A stretch of 64,000 nucleotides of DNA from Isochrysis galbana (Eukaryota; Haptophyta; Isochrysidales; Isochrysidaceae), in the NCBI GenBank assembly GCA_018136815.1, contig CM030938.1:3484112-3548111 (forward strand), in the 5' to 3' direction. Positions 9,573-21,056 of the stretch are shown here, one piece after another (position 1 is the first letter of the stretch; each line of letters starts with the position of its first letter). Both the position numbers and the translations under genes were made by a program. The notes under the pieces are model-generated. The model was given only the letters and a program-made list of their open reading frames with translations, was not told the DNA's origin and made no database searches.

Positions 9573-10820
9573 ATGTGCGTGCTCAGCGTGTTCTGCGCCG
9601 CATCTTCCGCTTTCTCCTCAAACGAACGGCTCTCGCTCGTCACTTTCGACGGCGCCCCTGCCTTGACCTTCCACTTCACGCAGCTCAACGACCCCGTGAT
9701 GGGCGGCCGATCGCATGGCACGTGGTCTGTCAACCGCTCTGAAGGCGGATTCGGAGTGATGGACGGCGAAGTGGTTGACGTTCCCTTCCTTCAAGCTCCT
9801 GGCTTTATCAAGGCTGCGGCTGATGGTACATTCCCGCACGTAGGATCCGTGGCGTCGGGGTCGCTCGAGTTGCTGGTGCGCTCTACAACGCCTGAGTACC
9901 CAGGATTCCGCGTTACTCTGGCCTCGGGCACCTCGACACCATCGTATGCATGCTCTGGCGGCGGCACGATACCCTTCTCGCGCGGATGCTATAAGGCGAG
10001 CTTCAAAGTGCTGCCTGGAACTGCGTGGCGTCCCGTTCTTATTCCGTTCAGCGACTTCAGTGACCTGTGGTCGCCTGCAACTGGTGACCACACCAGGGAG
10101 TGCGCAGACGAGCCATCTTCATGCGTCACGGCCTCGCGGCTGAATGCCATCGAGCGGATTGAGATCTGGGCCGAGGGGGCAGCCGGAAATGTGCACCTCG
10201 AGGTCAAAGCGATCACCGCGGTCTCATCTGTTGCACCAACTAAGGCAAATGGAAAACCCTCTATGGAGATGCCTCGTCGCTCGATCCGGCCTCCCGCACT
10301 CTATGACTCGTGCTCCGCGGAAGTGCAGCCTTCGCTTCGGTATGGCATCTCCGGTCGCAGCTCACCCGACGTGCCAGTATCCGTCGACCCCAGCGAAAGT
10401 CTTGCAGAGGCTGTGTGCTGCGACACTCGCACCCAGGTATTTGCCGAACCACAATTCTTGTTTGCAGCCTCCGATGTCTCCCTCTTCTCCAAGTTGAACC
10501 AATCTGGCACCACCTCCTTTTATGATTCCGTATGTGGGATCGAGCTATTTCGCGCACCGGTCAATCGTAGTGTCGATGACTTCTACCGTGATACGCAACA
10601 GCACGGCTGGCCATCGTTTAGACTGCCAGAGGTTGTGCTTGAGAACGTATTGACAAATACATCCACAGGGATGGTGACCTCGAAATGTGGGACGCATCTA
10701 GGTAGCTACTTGCCGGACGATATGGGCCCACGATGGTGCATGGACCTCGCTTGTATCTCTGGGCATGCCGCCCAAAGCTTATCTGCCGCGATGGCGAACG
10801 AAGCACAGATGGCGGTTTAA
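9573..10820 (+). CDS. CIA30-domain protein fused to a degenerate MsrB-like domain
   Basis: 415 residues, single exon, with a short N-terminal signal-like segment (MCVLSVFCAASSAFSS). Residues about 25-215 fit the CIA30 fold: LNDPVMGGRSHGTWSV, VPFLQAPGFIKA and a terminal VHLEVKAI strand. CIA30 proteins act in complex I assembly, but algae also have secreted or organellar members with other roles. Residues about 285-405 match the methionine-R-sulfoxide reductase (SelR/Mss4-like) fold: HGWPSFR, CGTHLG and RWCMDLACISG. The Cys at the catalytic RYC-type position is kept (Cys389). Each zinc-binding CxxC pair keeps only one cysteine (Cys321 in SVCG, Cys372 in SKCG), so metal binding is probably lost or changed. 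Methionine sulfoxide reductase activity is possible but unproven. Confidence 0.8.
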   Translation: MCVLSVFCAASSAFSSNERLSLVTFDGAPALTFHFTQLNDPVMGGRSHGTWSVNRSEGGFGVMDGEVVDVPFLQAPGFIKAAADGTFPHVGSVASGSLELLVRSTTPEYPGFRVTLASGTSTPSYACSGGGTIPFSRGCYKASFKVLPGTAWRPVLIPFSDFSDLWSPATGDHTRECADEPSSCVTASRLNAIERIEIWAEGAAGNVHLEVKAITAVSSVAPTKANGKPSMEMPRRSIRPPALYDSCSAEVQPSLRYGISGRSSPDVPVSVDPSESLAEAVCCDTRTQVFAEPQFLFAASDVSLFSKLNQSGTTSFYDSVCGIELFRAPVNRSVDDFYRDTQQHGWPSFRLPEVVLENVLTNTSTGMVTSKCGTHLGSYLPDDMGPRWCMDLACISGHAAQSLSAAMANEAQMAV

Positions 10821-11098
10821 GTCTTTCATCCGGTTGGTCTAAGGCCTTCAGACTAGTACCACAAGTATAAATACCCTTGGACAGACCGCCACTGCATCAG
10901 CATGAGCCACAAAATTCACCAATAGGCGAAATAAACGAACACAATGTGGGCGTTCACTTACACTTGCGACGAGCTGCTAGCTCATTGTCGTGTTTGGCGG
11001 GGTTGATGGCTGCTACGGCAAAGAGTGGCAATGTGTAAGGCTAAAAAATCTGAAGATTAGGGCCCAAGGCCGCGGGTGCGTATGCATATGTACGTGTG
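10821..11098. other. Intergenic, no gene seen
   Basis: 3' flank of the CIA30 fusion gene up to a transposon arm. Nothing further recognised. Confidence 0.4.
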
Positions 11099-11640
11099 CA
11101 ACTAAGTTTATACTTGGTTGACCCATGGGGGGGCACGAGCCCCCCCCTCTCTCCACTCCTCCCCTGCCATGGGGGAGGAACCACCCATCCTCCTGGCACG
11201 CCTGATGGCTTGCCAGGAGGCCACTGCCCTACTGACCCACTCCCTTCCCCACAGGCTCGCCCCATTCGCCCATCCTGGCCCCTCGTGACAAGCCCATCGC
11301 TCCAACCCCCCTCCCCCCCTGGTCGACAGGCAGACAGGTGCAGATTGGGGGCCCCAGAGGCTCAGGAGCGCCAGCGAGGGAGAGGCAGGGGAGGCCAGGG
11401 CCCAGTCCCAGCCTCCTCTGCCCCCAGAGCTGGCCTCCAGGAGCCTCCAGGGGTCGCCAGGGGCAGCTGCAGGCCTGCCGCAGGCGCGCCATCGCGCGTG
11501 CCGCAGGAGAGGGGAGAGAGAGCGCGGAGAAGGGGGTGGGCGGAGCGAGAGCTCCGCTGCTCCGCTCACCGAAAAATAGTTAAGTCCCGCACCTGTTTAT
11601 AGGATAAGTCGGGGCTGAGACCGCCGCCCACTCGGAGACA
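11099..11640. mobile_element. Solitary arm of the foldback element family
   Basis: Begins with AACTAAGTTTATACTTGG, followed by a run around GGGGGGGCACGAGCCCCCC, and is similar over about 540 bp to 43117-43690, the left arm of the element at 43116-45341. No matching inverted arm is present nearby, so this is a truncated or solo copy. Open frames on both strands across it recur with the repeat and are not genes. Confidence 0.7.
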
Positions 11641-12484
11641 CAGAAGGAAGGGGGGGAATGATCACCGGGGGGGGGCGCGGGCCACCGGACCATATCTAAG
11701 CCCTTCACCCCTATCCCCCTAGTAGTGCACGGGGGGAGTCGCCTTATGGCGGGGGGAGAAGGGCCGGGGAAGTGGGGGTGTAGAAAGTTTCCTACGTGAG
11801 TAGAAAGTAGAGGGTCCACGGCCGCGTGTGCGGTGAGACTATTAAAAGGTTTATGCATATGTACGTGTGTGTGGTTGGCGCGAAAACACTACATATTACT
11901 TCACCACTACTAACAAGATGTGTTCTACTAATCTTATGATTGGTCGCCATAGAGGGGGGCGCGATAGCGGCCGCAGCGATGGTCGCTGGCCTCGCCAGTG
12001 GCCTCGCAGGCGGCCTGTGGCCGCTCTGGCGAGGGTCTGCGCGGCCAGGAGGCCAGCAGGCAACCCCCTCTCGCCATGCTGAGGCGGTGCGCGTGTAGGA
12101 AGAACTTTTACTTCGATCAAAAAATCTCGACTCCTACCACATCGTGTTCCAAAGGAAAGATCCGTCCGCGCGGTCTTCTCCCGCCCACCCCCCCCCCTCC
12201 CCCCCGCCCACCCGCCCCTCTTTCCCCTCATAATTCCCCCACTCTCTCTTGTCTTTCTTCTTCTACTTTTTGTCCCTTTTCTCTCCTATGTCTCTCATGT
12301 GCCTCTCTTCTCTCTCTCTCATTATTATCTCTCTTATTCTCTCTTCTCACCTTATTCTCTCTGTTCTCCCTCCTCTTCTCGCTGCACTTCCCTCTCCGCT
12401 TGAGAGACGGCTCCCTCCCTCTTCCTCTCCTCGTCGCATTTGCCGACGGCCGACGAGGAGTCTGCGGCTCGAGCGCCAGACAGC
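11641..12484. repeat. Upstream flank of the four-helix gene, with a ~60-bp direct repeat
   Basis: Positions 11728-11788 recur in the same orientation at 13954-14013, on the other side of the next gene (core GGCCGGGGAAGTGGGGGTG and TAGAAAGT). From about 12180 to 12430 the coding strand is nearly pure pyrimidine (CT-rich), immediately upstream of the gene start; this is probably promoter or 5' untranslated sequence. Confidence 0.55.
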
Positions 12485-13462
12485 ATGCCGGCACTCTCGC
12501 TGGCTCTCCTCGCGGCGCTCGCGCTCGGCGCGCCCGAGAATCGACCTTCGCTGTCGACGACCCGGCCCTCACATGTCCTCAAGCTGCGTGGCGGGAGGCG
12601 CGGCAAGTCAGTCGAGCTCCCTTGGTGGGCATCGCATAACAACGAGGCGAGTGGCTTGTTCAACAATCTGCGGACGCCTGCGGCTCTGGTGGCTGGCGCG
12701 GTGATCTCAGCGACGTTCGTACTCGAGCCAAAGCCATCTGAGCTGCCCAAAATCGTCCTCGCTAAGAAGCTCCACCTATTCATCGGAGTGCTGTCGCTCT
12801 GCTGCGAGCTGCTCACCATTGTCTCCAGCACTGCTGCCATCCAGAAGCTCGCGCAGGCGCCGCAGAAGAGCGCATCTGTGAACTCGCTCCTCTTGAACCC
12901 AGAGTACGAAATGTACTGGGTGACCTGCTCGGCCAACTTCCTCCTCGGGCTGCTGGGCATGACGTGCATGCTGGGTATCCGCGTATGGGTGAACTATGGA
13001 TCTCAGCTTCTGACACAGACTGCCTCGCTCGTCATCATCGCGACCATTTTGATGATGCTTTCCTTCTTCTCCGACGAAGCAGGTGGATTTGGACGAACGA
13101 CATGGCGCCTTCCCTTCTCCATCCGATCCGTCCTGCACACCGCAGCACGCTCAGTGCGCTCGGTATTCCGTCGACCCCGTCGGCCAAATCTCAAGGTCCC
13201 TCGCTTCCCGCTGCGGCTCTGGCGTGGCAAAGCTGCCGAAGAGGGCAATTCGCAAGCAGCCCAAGAGCAAGAGGAGGCCGACGACGAAGAGCTTCCTCCG
13301 GAGGAAGCACCACCAGAGATCGACTGGATCCCAAGTGGCATCCTCATAGGTAAGTATTTCTACTTATTGTGGGATAGAGCCGTTTCAGGCAGCTTTTGTA
13401 CCTTGCTCTCATTGTTGTGTATTGCATATGCTGCCGTCCTATACCTTTTGCGGCCAGTCTGA
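12485..13462 (+). CDS. Multi-pass membrane protein with signal peptide and LKLRGG motif
   Basis: Start chosen at ATG 12485 because it directly precedes a signal-like segment (MPALSLALLAALALGAP); an ATG 45 nt upstream would add 15 polar residues. LKLRGG follows the signal, as in many algal pre-proteins. At least four hydrophobic segments follow (AALVAGAVISATFVL, KLHLFIGVLSLCCELLTIV, SANFLLGLLGMTCMLGI, TASLVIIATILMMLSFF), then a basic/acidic linker rich in R, E and P. A GTAAGT donor at 13350 and a CAG acceptor ending at 13457 bound a 108-nt phase-1 intron. Spliced, the protein ends ILIV (289 residues). Unspliced, the same TGA is reached after 36 more residues containing another hydrophobic helix (325 residues). 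Family and function unknown. Confidence 0.7.
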   Translation: MPALSLALLAALALGAPENRPSLSTTRPSHVLKLRGGRRGKSVELPWWASHNNEASGLFNNLRTPAALVAGAVISATFVLEPKPSELPKIVLAKKLHLFIGVLSLCCELLTIVSSTAAIQKLAQAPQKSASVNSLLLNPEYEMYWVTCSANFLLGLLGMTCMLGIRVWVNYGSQLLTQTASLVIIATILMMLSFFSDEAGGFGRTTWRLPFSIRSVLHTAARSVRSVFRRPRRPNLKVPRFPLRLWRGKAAEEGNSQAAQEQEEADDEELPPEEAPPEIDWIPSGILIGKYFYLLWDRAVSGSFCTLLSLLCIAYAAVLYLLRPV

Positions 13463-14569
13463 GGACTGAAGCTGTGCAAGGAGAGCGCCAAACTTCATTG
13501 CCGCGGATACATTGTGACCACCGCACTGGCGGGGCTCAGGGGCTCAGTGCAGTCAGTTGGATCAACACAGCTCATGGAGTCTACTGCATGCGAGGACCAA
13601 TTGACGATCGCCCAAGTACGCCCACGCATTGTAGCGCGAGCCATGACGGCCAAAGCACTATGGGTTCTTCGGCAAATCTGTCCCTTTTGCAACGCCCCCT
13701 CCATCCCTCCATGCTTTGTTCGCATTCTGCATGAGTAGAGGTAGAGGCCAACTAAGTTACACTACTATTTAAATTTCATAACATTCTCGCCGCACACACG
13801 ACTCTGGAGCCACTACTTTCTAACGTCTAACGTAAACAAGGACAACACATAATGATAATGAACACGGGAGCGAAAGCCACGGTGGGTTAATAGCCTATTA
13901 TTAATCGAGCAGAAAGCAAGGAAGGAACCAATTGGCGCCGGAAGAGAACTCATCACGGGGGGAGCCGCCTGATGGCGGGGGGCAAGGGCCGGGGGAGTGG
14001 GGGTGTAGAAAGTACAACTAGGTGGTACAAAAATAGTCGAACACGAACGCAACTCAAACTTTTTGACCGTTTGAACATAGTCAGCTTCCTACTACTCCCT
14101 TGACCCCAAAAGTGAACACTGTCAAAACCACTAACAATTTCCCTCGCGCTGCGTACACGCGGCGCTCAACACCCCGCGGCTGTGCCGCGAACACACTCAA
14201 CTCAAGGCGCGCGACAATGAACACCCGTCAACTACATACTCACCCCCCCTAAAAAAGTGAACGCGCGTATTGTTTTTACCACCTACTTGCATGCTGCGTG
14301 TGAGTAGTGGTGTACTCTAGTGGCACTAGCTAGTGGTTCCATGGCCGCGAGTGCGGTAAGCTGAGGTTGGTTGTGCAGAGCGAGCATACAGGTAAGCAAC
14401 TTGCTCAGAGCGCGTCCTCCTCAGCTGAGCCGACCCTTTCCTCGTGAGCTAGCATGAACCACTGGACACTGGATGGATGGATGCGCTGGATGATGTGTTT
14501 CTGACGTCGGGCGCGCTGCTGGCGTGATCGCGCTCGCGGTGATCGCCTGATGACCCTGACTACTGACTA
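13463..14569. repeat. Intergenic with dispersed repeats, no gene seen
   Basis: Holds the second copy of the ~60-bp repeat (13954-14013) and a segment near 14332-14365 that resembles 11810-11845. The rest is A/T-richer sequence without a credible frame. Confidence 0.5.
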
Positions 14570-15031
14570 TGGCAACAAAATACAAAACTACTGACTATGG
14601 CTGCGCCGGCGGCGTTATGGGGGGCGTGCGGCGGGGGGGGGGCGTGGGGGGGGGGGGGGGGGGGGGGGGGGGGGGCGGGTCCGTGCCGCGTGGCCCGTCC
14701 GCACGCGTGCCCCCCCCCCCCCCCTCTCCCCCTTTCCCCCTTCCCCCTTCCCCTCTCTCCTCTCTCCTCTCCCCCTGCTCCGCGGGATCTTCCCGCGCAC
14801 CGCGGCTTCTTCTTCTTCTCCCGTCGCCGTAGACAAACTAAAAATCAACAGAACTCCCTCCCTCTCCGACCCTCCTTCAGCCCCGCCTCCCCTCCCCCCT
14901 CCGCCGCTCTCCCGACGGAGCGCGCGCGCGGGCCTCCTCTCCCCTCCTCCCTCCCTCCCCCCCCCCCCCCGCCCATCCACCCTCGCCCCATTTACCCGCC
15001 CAGTCCGTCTCTCCCCTCCCTCTCCTTGCCA
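14570..15031. promoter_or_regulatory. Low-complexity G- and C-run flank of the PurL gene
   Basis: A run of about 30 G lies near 14643-14677, followed by long C and CT tracts to 15030. An open frame continues through it from 14597, but its translation is a Gly/Pro/Ser low-complexity string, so this is taken as promoter and 5' untranslated DNA. No core promoter motif could be identified. Confidence 0.45.
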
Positions 15032-18000
15032 ATGCTGCGCTTCTACAAGACGGGGACGCACGACGAGCCGCGCCACGAGATGAAGCTGCGTGCCTCGCTC
15101 GCTGCCACCGGCGCCAAGCTCACTTCTCTCAGCCAGGAGCGCTGCTTCATGGTCGAGCTCAAGCCCGAAACCTCCCTCTCGGCAGACGAGGAGGCGCGGC
15201 TGCGCTGGCTGATCGCAGAAACGTTCGAGGAGGACAAGACATCGCGAGAGAGCTTCCTCAGGCCCTCTCCACGCCATACCCTCCTCGAGATCGGGCCGAG
15301 GCTCACATTCAGCACCGCTTGGTGCTCGAACGCACTCTCCATCTGCTCCGCATGCGGCCTTACCCAGGTTGAGCGCATCGAAGTCTCGCGGCGATACCTC
15401 TTCTCTGCGTCGCCGGCGATTGATCCAGCCGATGTGGCCCGCCATGCCGCCATGCTGCACGACCGCATGACCGAGCAGATCTACCCAAAGCCGCTTGAGT
15501 CGTTCATCTCGGACGCAGTCGCCGCGCCGAGTCGCACCATCCCTCTCATGACGGAGGGGCGCGCGGCGCTCGAAAAGGTGTCGAATGAGCTGGGGCTTGG
15601 ATTCGACGATGCGGATCTAGACTATTACACTAAGCTCTTTGTCAACGAGTTGCAGCGCGATCCCACCGATGTCGAGTGCTTCGATATGGCCCAGTCCAAC
15701 TCAGAGCACTCGCGCCACTGGTACTTTGGCGGGACCATCGTCATCGATGGTGTCCCGCAGGAGCAGACACTCTTTCAGATGGTTAAGGCGACGCTCAAAG
15801 GCCCCAAGGTCGTTGACAATTCAGTCATCGCCTTCCACGACAACTCGTCTTCCATCCGTGGGTTCCAAGTGAACCCTCTCCGCCCGTCGTCGGCGAAGGG
15901 CCCCTCAGAGTATGCGGTGACTAGCGAGCTGTCCCATCCGCTCCTCACAGCAGAGACGCACAACTTTCCCTCCGGCGTCGCCCCCTTCCCTGGTGCGGAG
16001 ACGGGGACGGGCGGCCGACTGCGAGACACCCATGCGACTGGCCGCGGTTCCCTCGTTGGTGCAGGCATATCCGCGTACATGACGGGCAACCTCCGCATCC
16101 CCGGGTTCGAGCAGCCGTGGGAGGACCTTGACGCGCCGCTGCCACCAAATCTGGCACCGCCGCTTGAGATCATGATTCAGGCTTCCAACGGCGCGTCGGA
16201 CTATGGCAACAAGTTTGGTGAGCCGGTGATCGCAGGCTTCGCTCGCACCTTCGGCATGGAGCTGCCTAACGGAGAGCGCCGCGAGTGGCTAAAGCCCATC
16301 ATGTTTTCAGCCGGTCTGGGCCAGATCCCTGATGTGCAGGCCAAGAAGGGTTCGCCGAGTGAGGGCATGTGGGTCGTCAAGGTGGGCGGCCCTGCGTATC
16401 GCATCGGCGTCGGCGGTGGCGCCGCGTCGTCGAAGGCGATGGGAGAGGGCGTTGATGAGGCTGCTGCTGCGCTCGACTTTGACGCTGTGCAACGCGGAGA
16501 TGCCGAGATGGAGAACAAGCTGAATCGCGTCATTCGTGCGTGTGTTGAGCTCGGTGATGCCAACCCCATCGTCTCAATCCATGACCAGGGCGCTGGTGGC
16601 AACGGCAACGTTTGCAAGGAGATTGTCGAACCCTTAGGTGCCAAGCTTCAGGCACGCACGCCATACCCTCGCCAAATTGCTGCAGTGGCTTAGTGGCAGG
16701 CGTTGCGCCCCAATCTACAGGTCGCACCAAGCAGCCAGAGACCCTGAGCTTCCCGCCTCGGCTTTGAATATGTACTCGACATCCCCTCTCTCCCCCGCAG
16801 GTACGGGCGATCAACTGCGGTGATCCGTCAATGTCTGTTCTGGAGCTTTGGGGTGCGGAGTATCAAGAGAATAGTGCCGTGCTTCTGCGCGCGGAGCACC
16901 TCAAGCTCTTTGAGGAGATTTGCGAGCGGGAGAAATGCCCTGCGGCCTTCCTTGGGCAGGTGCGCGACACCGCTGCCCTGGCGTGGCGTTTGCAGTCGCG
17001 TGTGCACATCGGAGGCAGCGCTACGATGCAATGGCGCGGAGACGCCCTGGGCTAAGCCGCGTCGGCACTTTGACTACTTGGCGGAACTCACCCCCGCGTT
17101 TGCTACTTTCGTTCGAAGGTGACCGGCGACGGCATGCTCACCCTCGAAGACGCCAGGGACGGCACTACGCCCTATGCTCTGCCGCTCTCACTTGTGCTTG
17201 GTGACCTACCGCCGAAGACCTTTCACTCATCGCGAATGCCGATGCCCTTGTCTCCTCTCACGCTGCCGGCTGGCCTCGCTGTCGGCAAAGCGCTGGAACG
17301 GGTCCTGAGGCTTCCGGCGGTAGGCTCGAAGCGCTTTTTGACCAACAAGGTGGATCGTTGCGTCACAGGTCTCATCGCGCAACAGCAGTGCGTGGGACCA
17401 CTGCACACTCCCCTCGCCGACTGCGGCGTCATCGCGTTGACGCATCAGGACTTCACGGGCGCCGCCACCGCTGTGGGCGAACAGCCCATTAAGGGCCTGC
17501 TCTCTCCGGCAGCGATGGCTCGTCTAGCTACTGCCGAGGCAGTCACCAACCTGTCTTTGGCCGCTGTCTCGTCGCTCGGCGAAGTCAAGTGCTCCGCCAA
17601 CTGGATGTGGGCCGCAAAGCTGCCCGGAGAAGGTGCAGCCATGTATGATGCATGCCAAGCCATGTCGGTTTTCATGCGCGCCATTGGTGTTGCCGTCGAC
17701 GGCGGCAAGGACTCCCTCTCAATGGCCGCGCGGGTCGGCGATAGGACAGGTATGCAACCGCATGGAGCTGGGCCGGGATTACCCCTGCGAGTACGGGTGG
17801 GATCGCACGCTGGAAGGCAACGATGCCAGCTGCGCCGGCAGTTTTACATGCTCGAATCAAGCATTCGAATGTGTGCGCACTTCAACTTGCCGACCCGGGC
17901 GAACTGGAGGGTCGCTCCTCGTTCACCACGTAGCGAGGCGCTCTCTGAGTGTTCATTGCACCCCTTTCCTCGTACCTGTAGTCAAATGCCCCGGCGCGCT

Positions 18001-19680
18001 CGTCGTCACTCTTTACGCCGCGTGCGAGGACATCCGTCGCACGGTCACACCGGACCTGAAGCGCGACGATTCGGTGCTATTGCATGTCGACGTGGGTGCC
18101 GGACGACGCCGGCTTGGGGGCACTGCGCTGGCGCAGTGCTTCAAGCAGATTGGAAATGAACCTCCAGATGTTGAGCAGCCGGAGCTCCTCGCCTCCGCCT
18201 TCGCTACTACGCAGTCGCTGCTCCGCCAGGACAAGCTACTTGCGGGTCACGACATCTCGGATGGCGGCCTGATCGCCGCTGCGCTCGAGATGGCTTTCGC
18301 GGGAGACCGCTCGCTCGAGCTCGATATCTCGGCGCCCGCTCATGCAAACGATACTGCGCACGGCGCCTTAGCCGCCCTGTTCGCCGAGGAGGTTGGGCTG
18401 GTGCTTGAGGTCTCGGCGGCGGATGAAGCGGCAGTGCTAACCGCGTATAAGAACGCGGCGGTGCCGTGTTCTCGCATTGGCCACACCGCGCCGCGTGCCT
18501 CTCCTGTGTACGTGAAGGTGAATGGGACCCAGGTGGTCGAAGCAGACTTGGGCGCGCTCCGAGACGAGTGGGAGGCAACTTCTTTCGAGCTTGAAAAGCT
18601 CCAGGCAGCGCCCGCGTGCGTCGCGCAGGAGCAGGCTGGCCTTGCGTCCCGGCATGCGCCCGGTTGGCAGCTCAGCTTCACACCGAAGCTCACGGCATCG
18701 CTCCCTTCCGAAACTCGCCCCCGGGTCGCCGTGCTGCGCCAGGAGGGCTCGAACGGTGACCGAGAGATGGCGGCAGCCTTGTATACGGCAGGGCTGCAGC
18801 CTTGGGACGTTGCCATGGGTGACCTGCAGCGTGGGGCCATTTCGCTCGACGGCTTCCGTGGCGTCATCTTCGTTGGCGGCTTCTCGTACGCCGACGTGCT
18901 CGACTCAGCCAAAGGCTGGGCGGGAGTGGTCAAGTTTGATGAGCGCTTGTCATCTCAGGTGAAATCGCAGGGCCAAACAGCTCGTGAAATCTGACTGCCC
19001 TTGCCCCCCCGCCCCCCCACCCGGCCCCGCCACCGCCCCGACCTCTCTCCATCTCAATGGTGCAGCTTGACTCTAAGTGGCTCTTCCCCTACCCCCAAAA
19101 CCCGCGCCTGCAGTTCGAGGCGTTCCGCAAGCGCCCAGATGCATTCTCCCTCGGCGTATGCAACGGTTGCCAGCTCATGGCGCTTCTTGGCTGGGTCCCA
19201 GCCAACGACACTCAGGAGGCTCTCACCGATGCCGAGCAGCCACGCTTTGTGCACAATCATTCGGGGCGTTTTGAGTGCCGCTGGTCATCCGTTCAAGTAC
19301 AACCTTCCCCATCGGTCCTTCTCAAGGGGATGGAAGGCTCCTCGCTTGGTGTTTGGGTCGCACACGGAGAGGGCCGCGCCCACTTTCCCAACCCGAAATC
19401 CCTCCAAGCAGTGCTTGATGGACAGTTGGCCCCGCTCCGGTATGTGGACGACGACTGCGCCATCACGGAGGCCTACCCTCACAATCCCAACGGCTCGCCT
19501 CATGGCATTGCAGCTATGTGCTCCGCCGACGGCCGCCATCTTGCAATGATGCCGCACCCAGAGCGGTGCTTCCTGTCGTGGCAGTGCCCATGGATACCTG
19601 AGGAGTGGAAGGCTCACGAGGCCGCACCATGGCTTCGTCTCTTTCAGAACGCCGCAGCGTTCTGTGCGGAGAAGGCGTAG
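15032..19680 (+). CDS. PFAS: Phosphoribosylformylglycinamidine synthase (FGAM synthase), 5 exons
   Basis: Catalyses the ATP- and glutamine-dependent conversion of FGAR to FGAM, the fourth step of purine synthesis. Exons 15032-16651, 16801-16959, 17119-17749, 17982-18958 and 19114-19680 join to 1317 residues, close to the ~1300 of the long single-chain form in animals and proteobacteria. Family signatures run throughout: LLEIGPRLTFST, LHDRMTEQIYPKPLESF, AQSNSEHSRHW, TAETHNFPSGVAPF, ASNGASDYGNKFGEPVI, VGGPAYRIGVGGGAASS, HDQGAGGNGNV, KLPGEGAAM, GKDSLSMAARVG, GHDISDGGL, EGSNGDREM. The C-terminal glutaminase has SLGVCNGCQL (nucleophile Cys) and MPHPERC (His). Intron 1 uses a GC donor (CAG|GCACGC); introns 2-4 are GT-AG, with phases 0, 0, 1, 0. 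No targeting peptide is seen at MLRFYK, so it is probably cytosolic. Confidence 0.97.
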
Positions 19681-21056
19681 GCGTCCGACAACATGATGTT
19701 CAAAATCACGCCGAGGGAGCCAGCTCGCCCTCGTTCATGTTGTGAGGCCATGTGACTAACACATACCTGCCATTTGAGCGGATGCCATGAGTTTAGGCAT
19801 CGGGCCCATGCATCCATGGCCAGCCTTTGGTAAGGCCGGTGTCTGGCGTGGTGGGGCATATGCCTTGAGTCGCTCCACTTCAGCACTTGCTTCATCAAGG
19901 CCATCATTAGCTGCCGCTTCTCGAGCAACTGTGAAGCACCAATAAGCCGGCACTTTCTTTTGCTGCCCTCATCCCTTCCACGCCGTCTGCCGCAACCTTA
20001 TCTCTGGTCTAGCCCTCTGAATGATGATGCCCGAAAAGGTAGAGCAAACGGTGTTATTTCGCATTACTATGAGTGCCAGTCGGTCACAGGCGCGCAACCA
20101 TCTATCATATGTGATGTCGGGTCATTAATCTGTGTAGCAGTGCCGATGGTCAGAATAGTCCGCAGTCTACCGCTTTCGGCACCATTGTGCGGTCATACTG
20201 TGCTTCTGAGTGATTTTATAGCCCGCTGTGACCTTGTTTGCCCTGGTCTTCGTGCGCGCGTGTGCTAGATAGTCGCGTTACTGGATTATTTTTAGCGGTC
20301 TTGTGCCGTGCACCTCGGCGATCTGGCGCGATGAAGTGGAAGTGTGACTCGGATGTATGCCTGCTGGCTGCGGCATGGTGGGCAGTAGGGTAGTACTAGT
20401 AGAAATTAGACATGATTTTGCAAATAAGGGCGCGCATACAAAGATTGATATGAGGCGAACAAGAACCTGAGCGCACGCCCAAGGCCCTAGCGCACAGGCC
20501 ATTGGCGCTTCTATTCGCTTGCCACTTGCCACCTCAATCTCCACAGAGGCTGTCCGCTGAAAATTCATTTCTCTTGGCGCGCCCGATTTTAGATTAATCA
20601 CGTTATATTGTGCACATGTAGTTCGCGTAACGTGTGGTCCATGAGAACTCGTTACTCGCTAGTCGACCCGCATGAAGAACGCCCTTCGTGCTCCAAGCCT
20701 CGAACAACCCTGGCTAAGAGCCCTTGCGGCTAACAACCCTGTCGCAACAGTGCAATCGTGTGTGCCGCGATCGTGTGAGCCCCTCGCCCTTCCGGCAGCG
20801 TGCGCTCAGCGCGCGACTATGCGCGACTAAGAAACTCAAGCAAGGCGCTCATCAACGACAATTCATTCAATCAATCCGCCAATATGATGTAATTGTTGAT
20901 CTCCGTGCTATCTCCCGCTTCGTTGTCTGACCTCATCGTGGGGCAAAGGTTTGGACCGATCGTCCCCGTGCGACTCGGCTTATCCATGGACACCGCACGT
21001 AACAGCGATCAATCTGAATCTGCAAGGACGTAGTTGCCAACCGCTCGTGACGGCAA
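19681..21056. other. Intergenic with a doubtful minus-strand exon
   Basis: About 19760-19935 on the minus strand reads VAREAAANDGLDEASAEVER... through to MPKLMASAQMAG, bounded by a TTCACAG acceptor and a GCAG|GTATGT donor, so it could be one exon. No partner exons were found and no family is recognised. Near 21005-21085 a ~40-bp stretch (ATCAATCTGAATCTGCAAGG and following) is repeated in tandem, the second copy covering the 3' end of the next gene. Nothing else is supported. Confidence 0.35.

Noticed and set aside
14597-15031. Extending the PurL protein upstream to 14597
   Set aside because: The added 145 residues are Gly/Pro/Ser low-complexity from G and C runs, and PurL homologues begin near MLRFYK at 15032.
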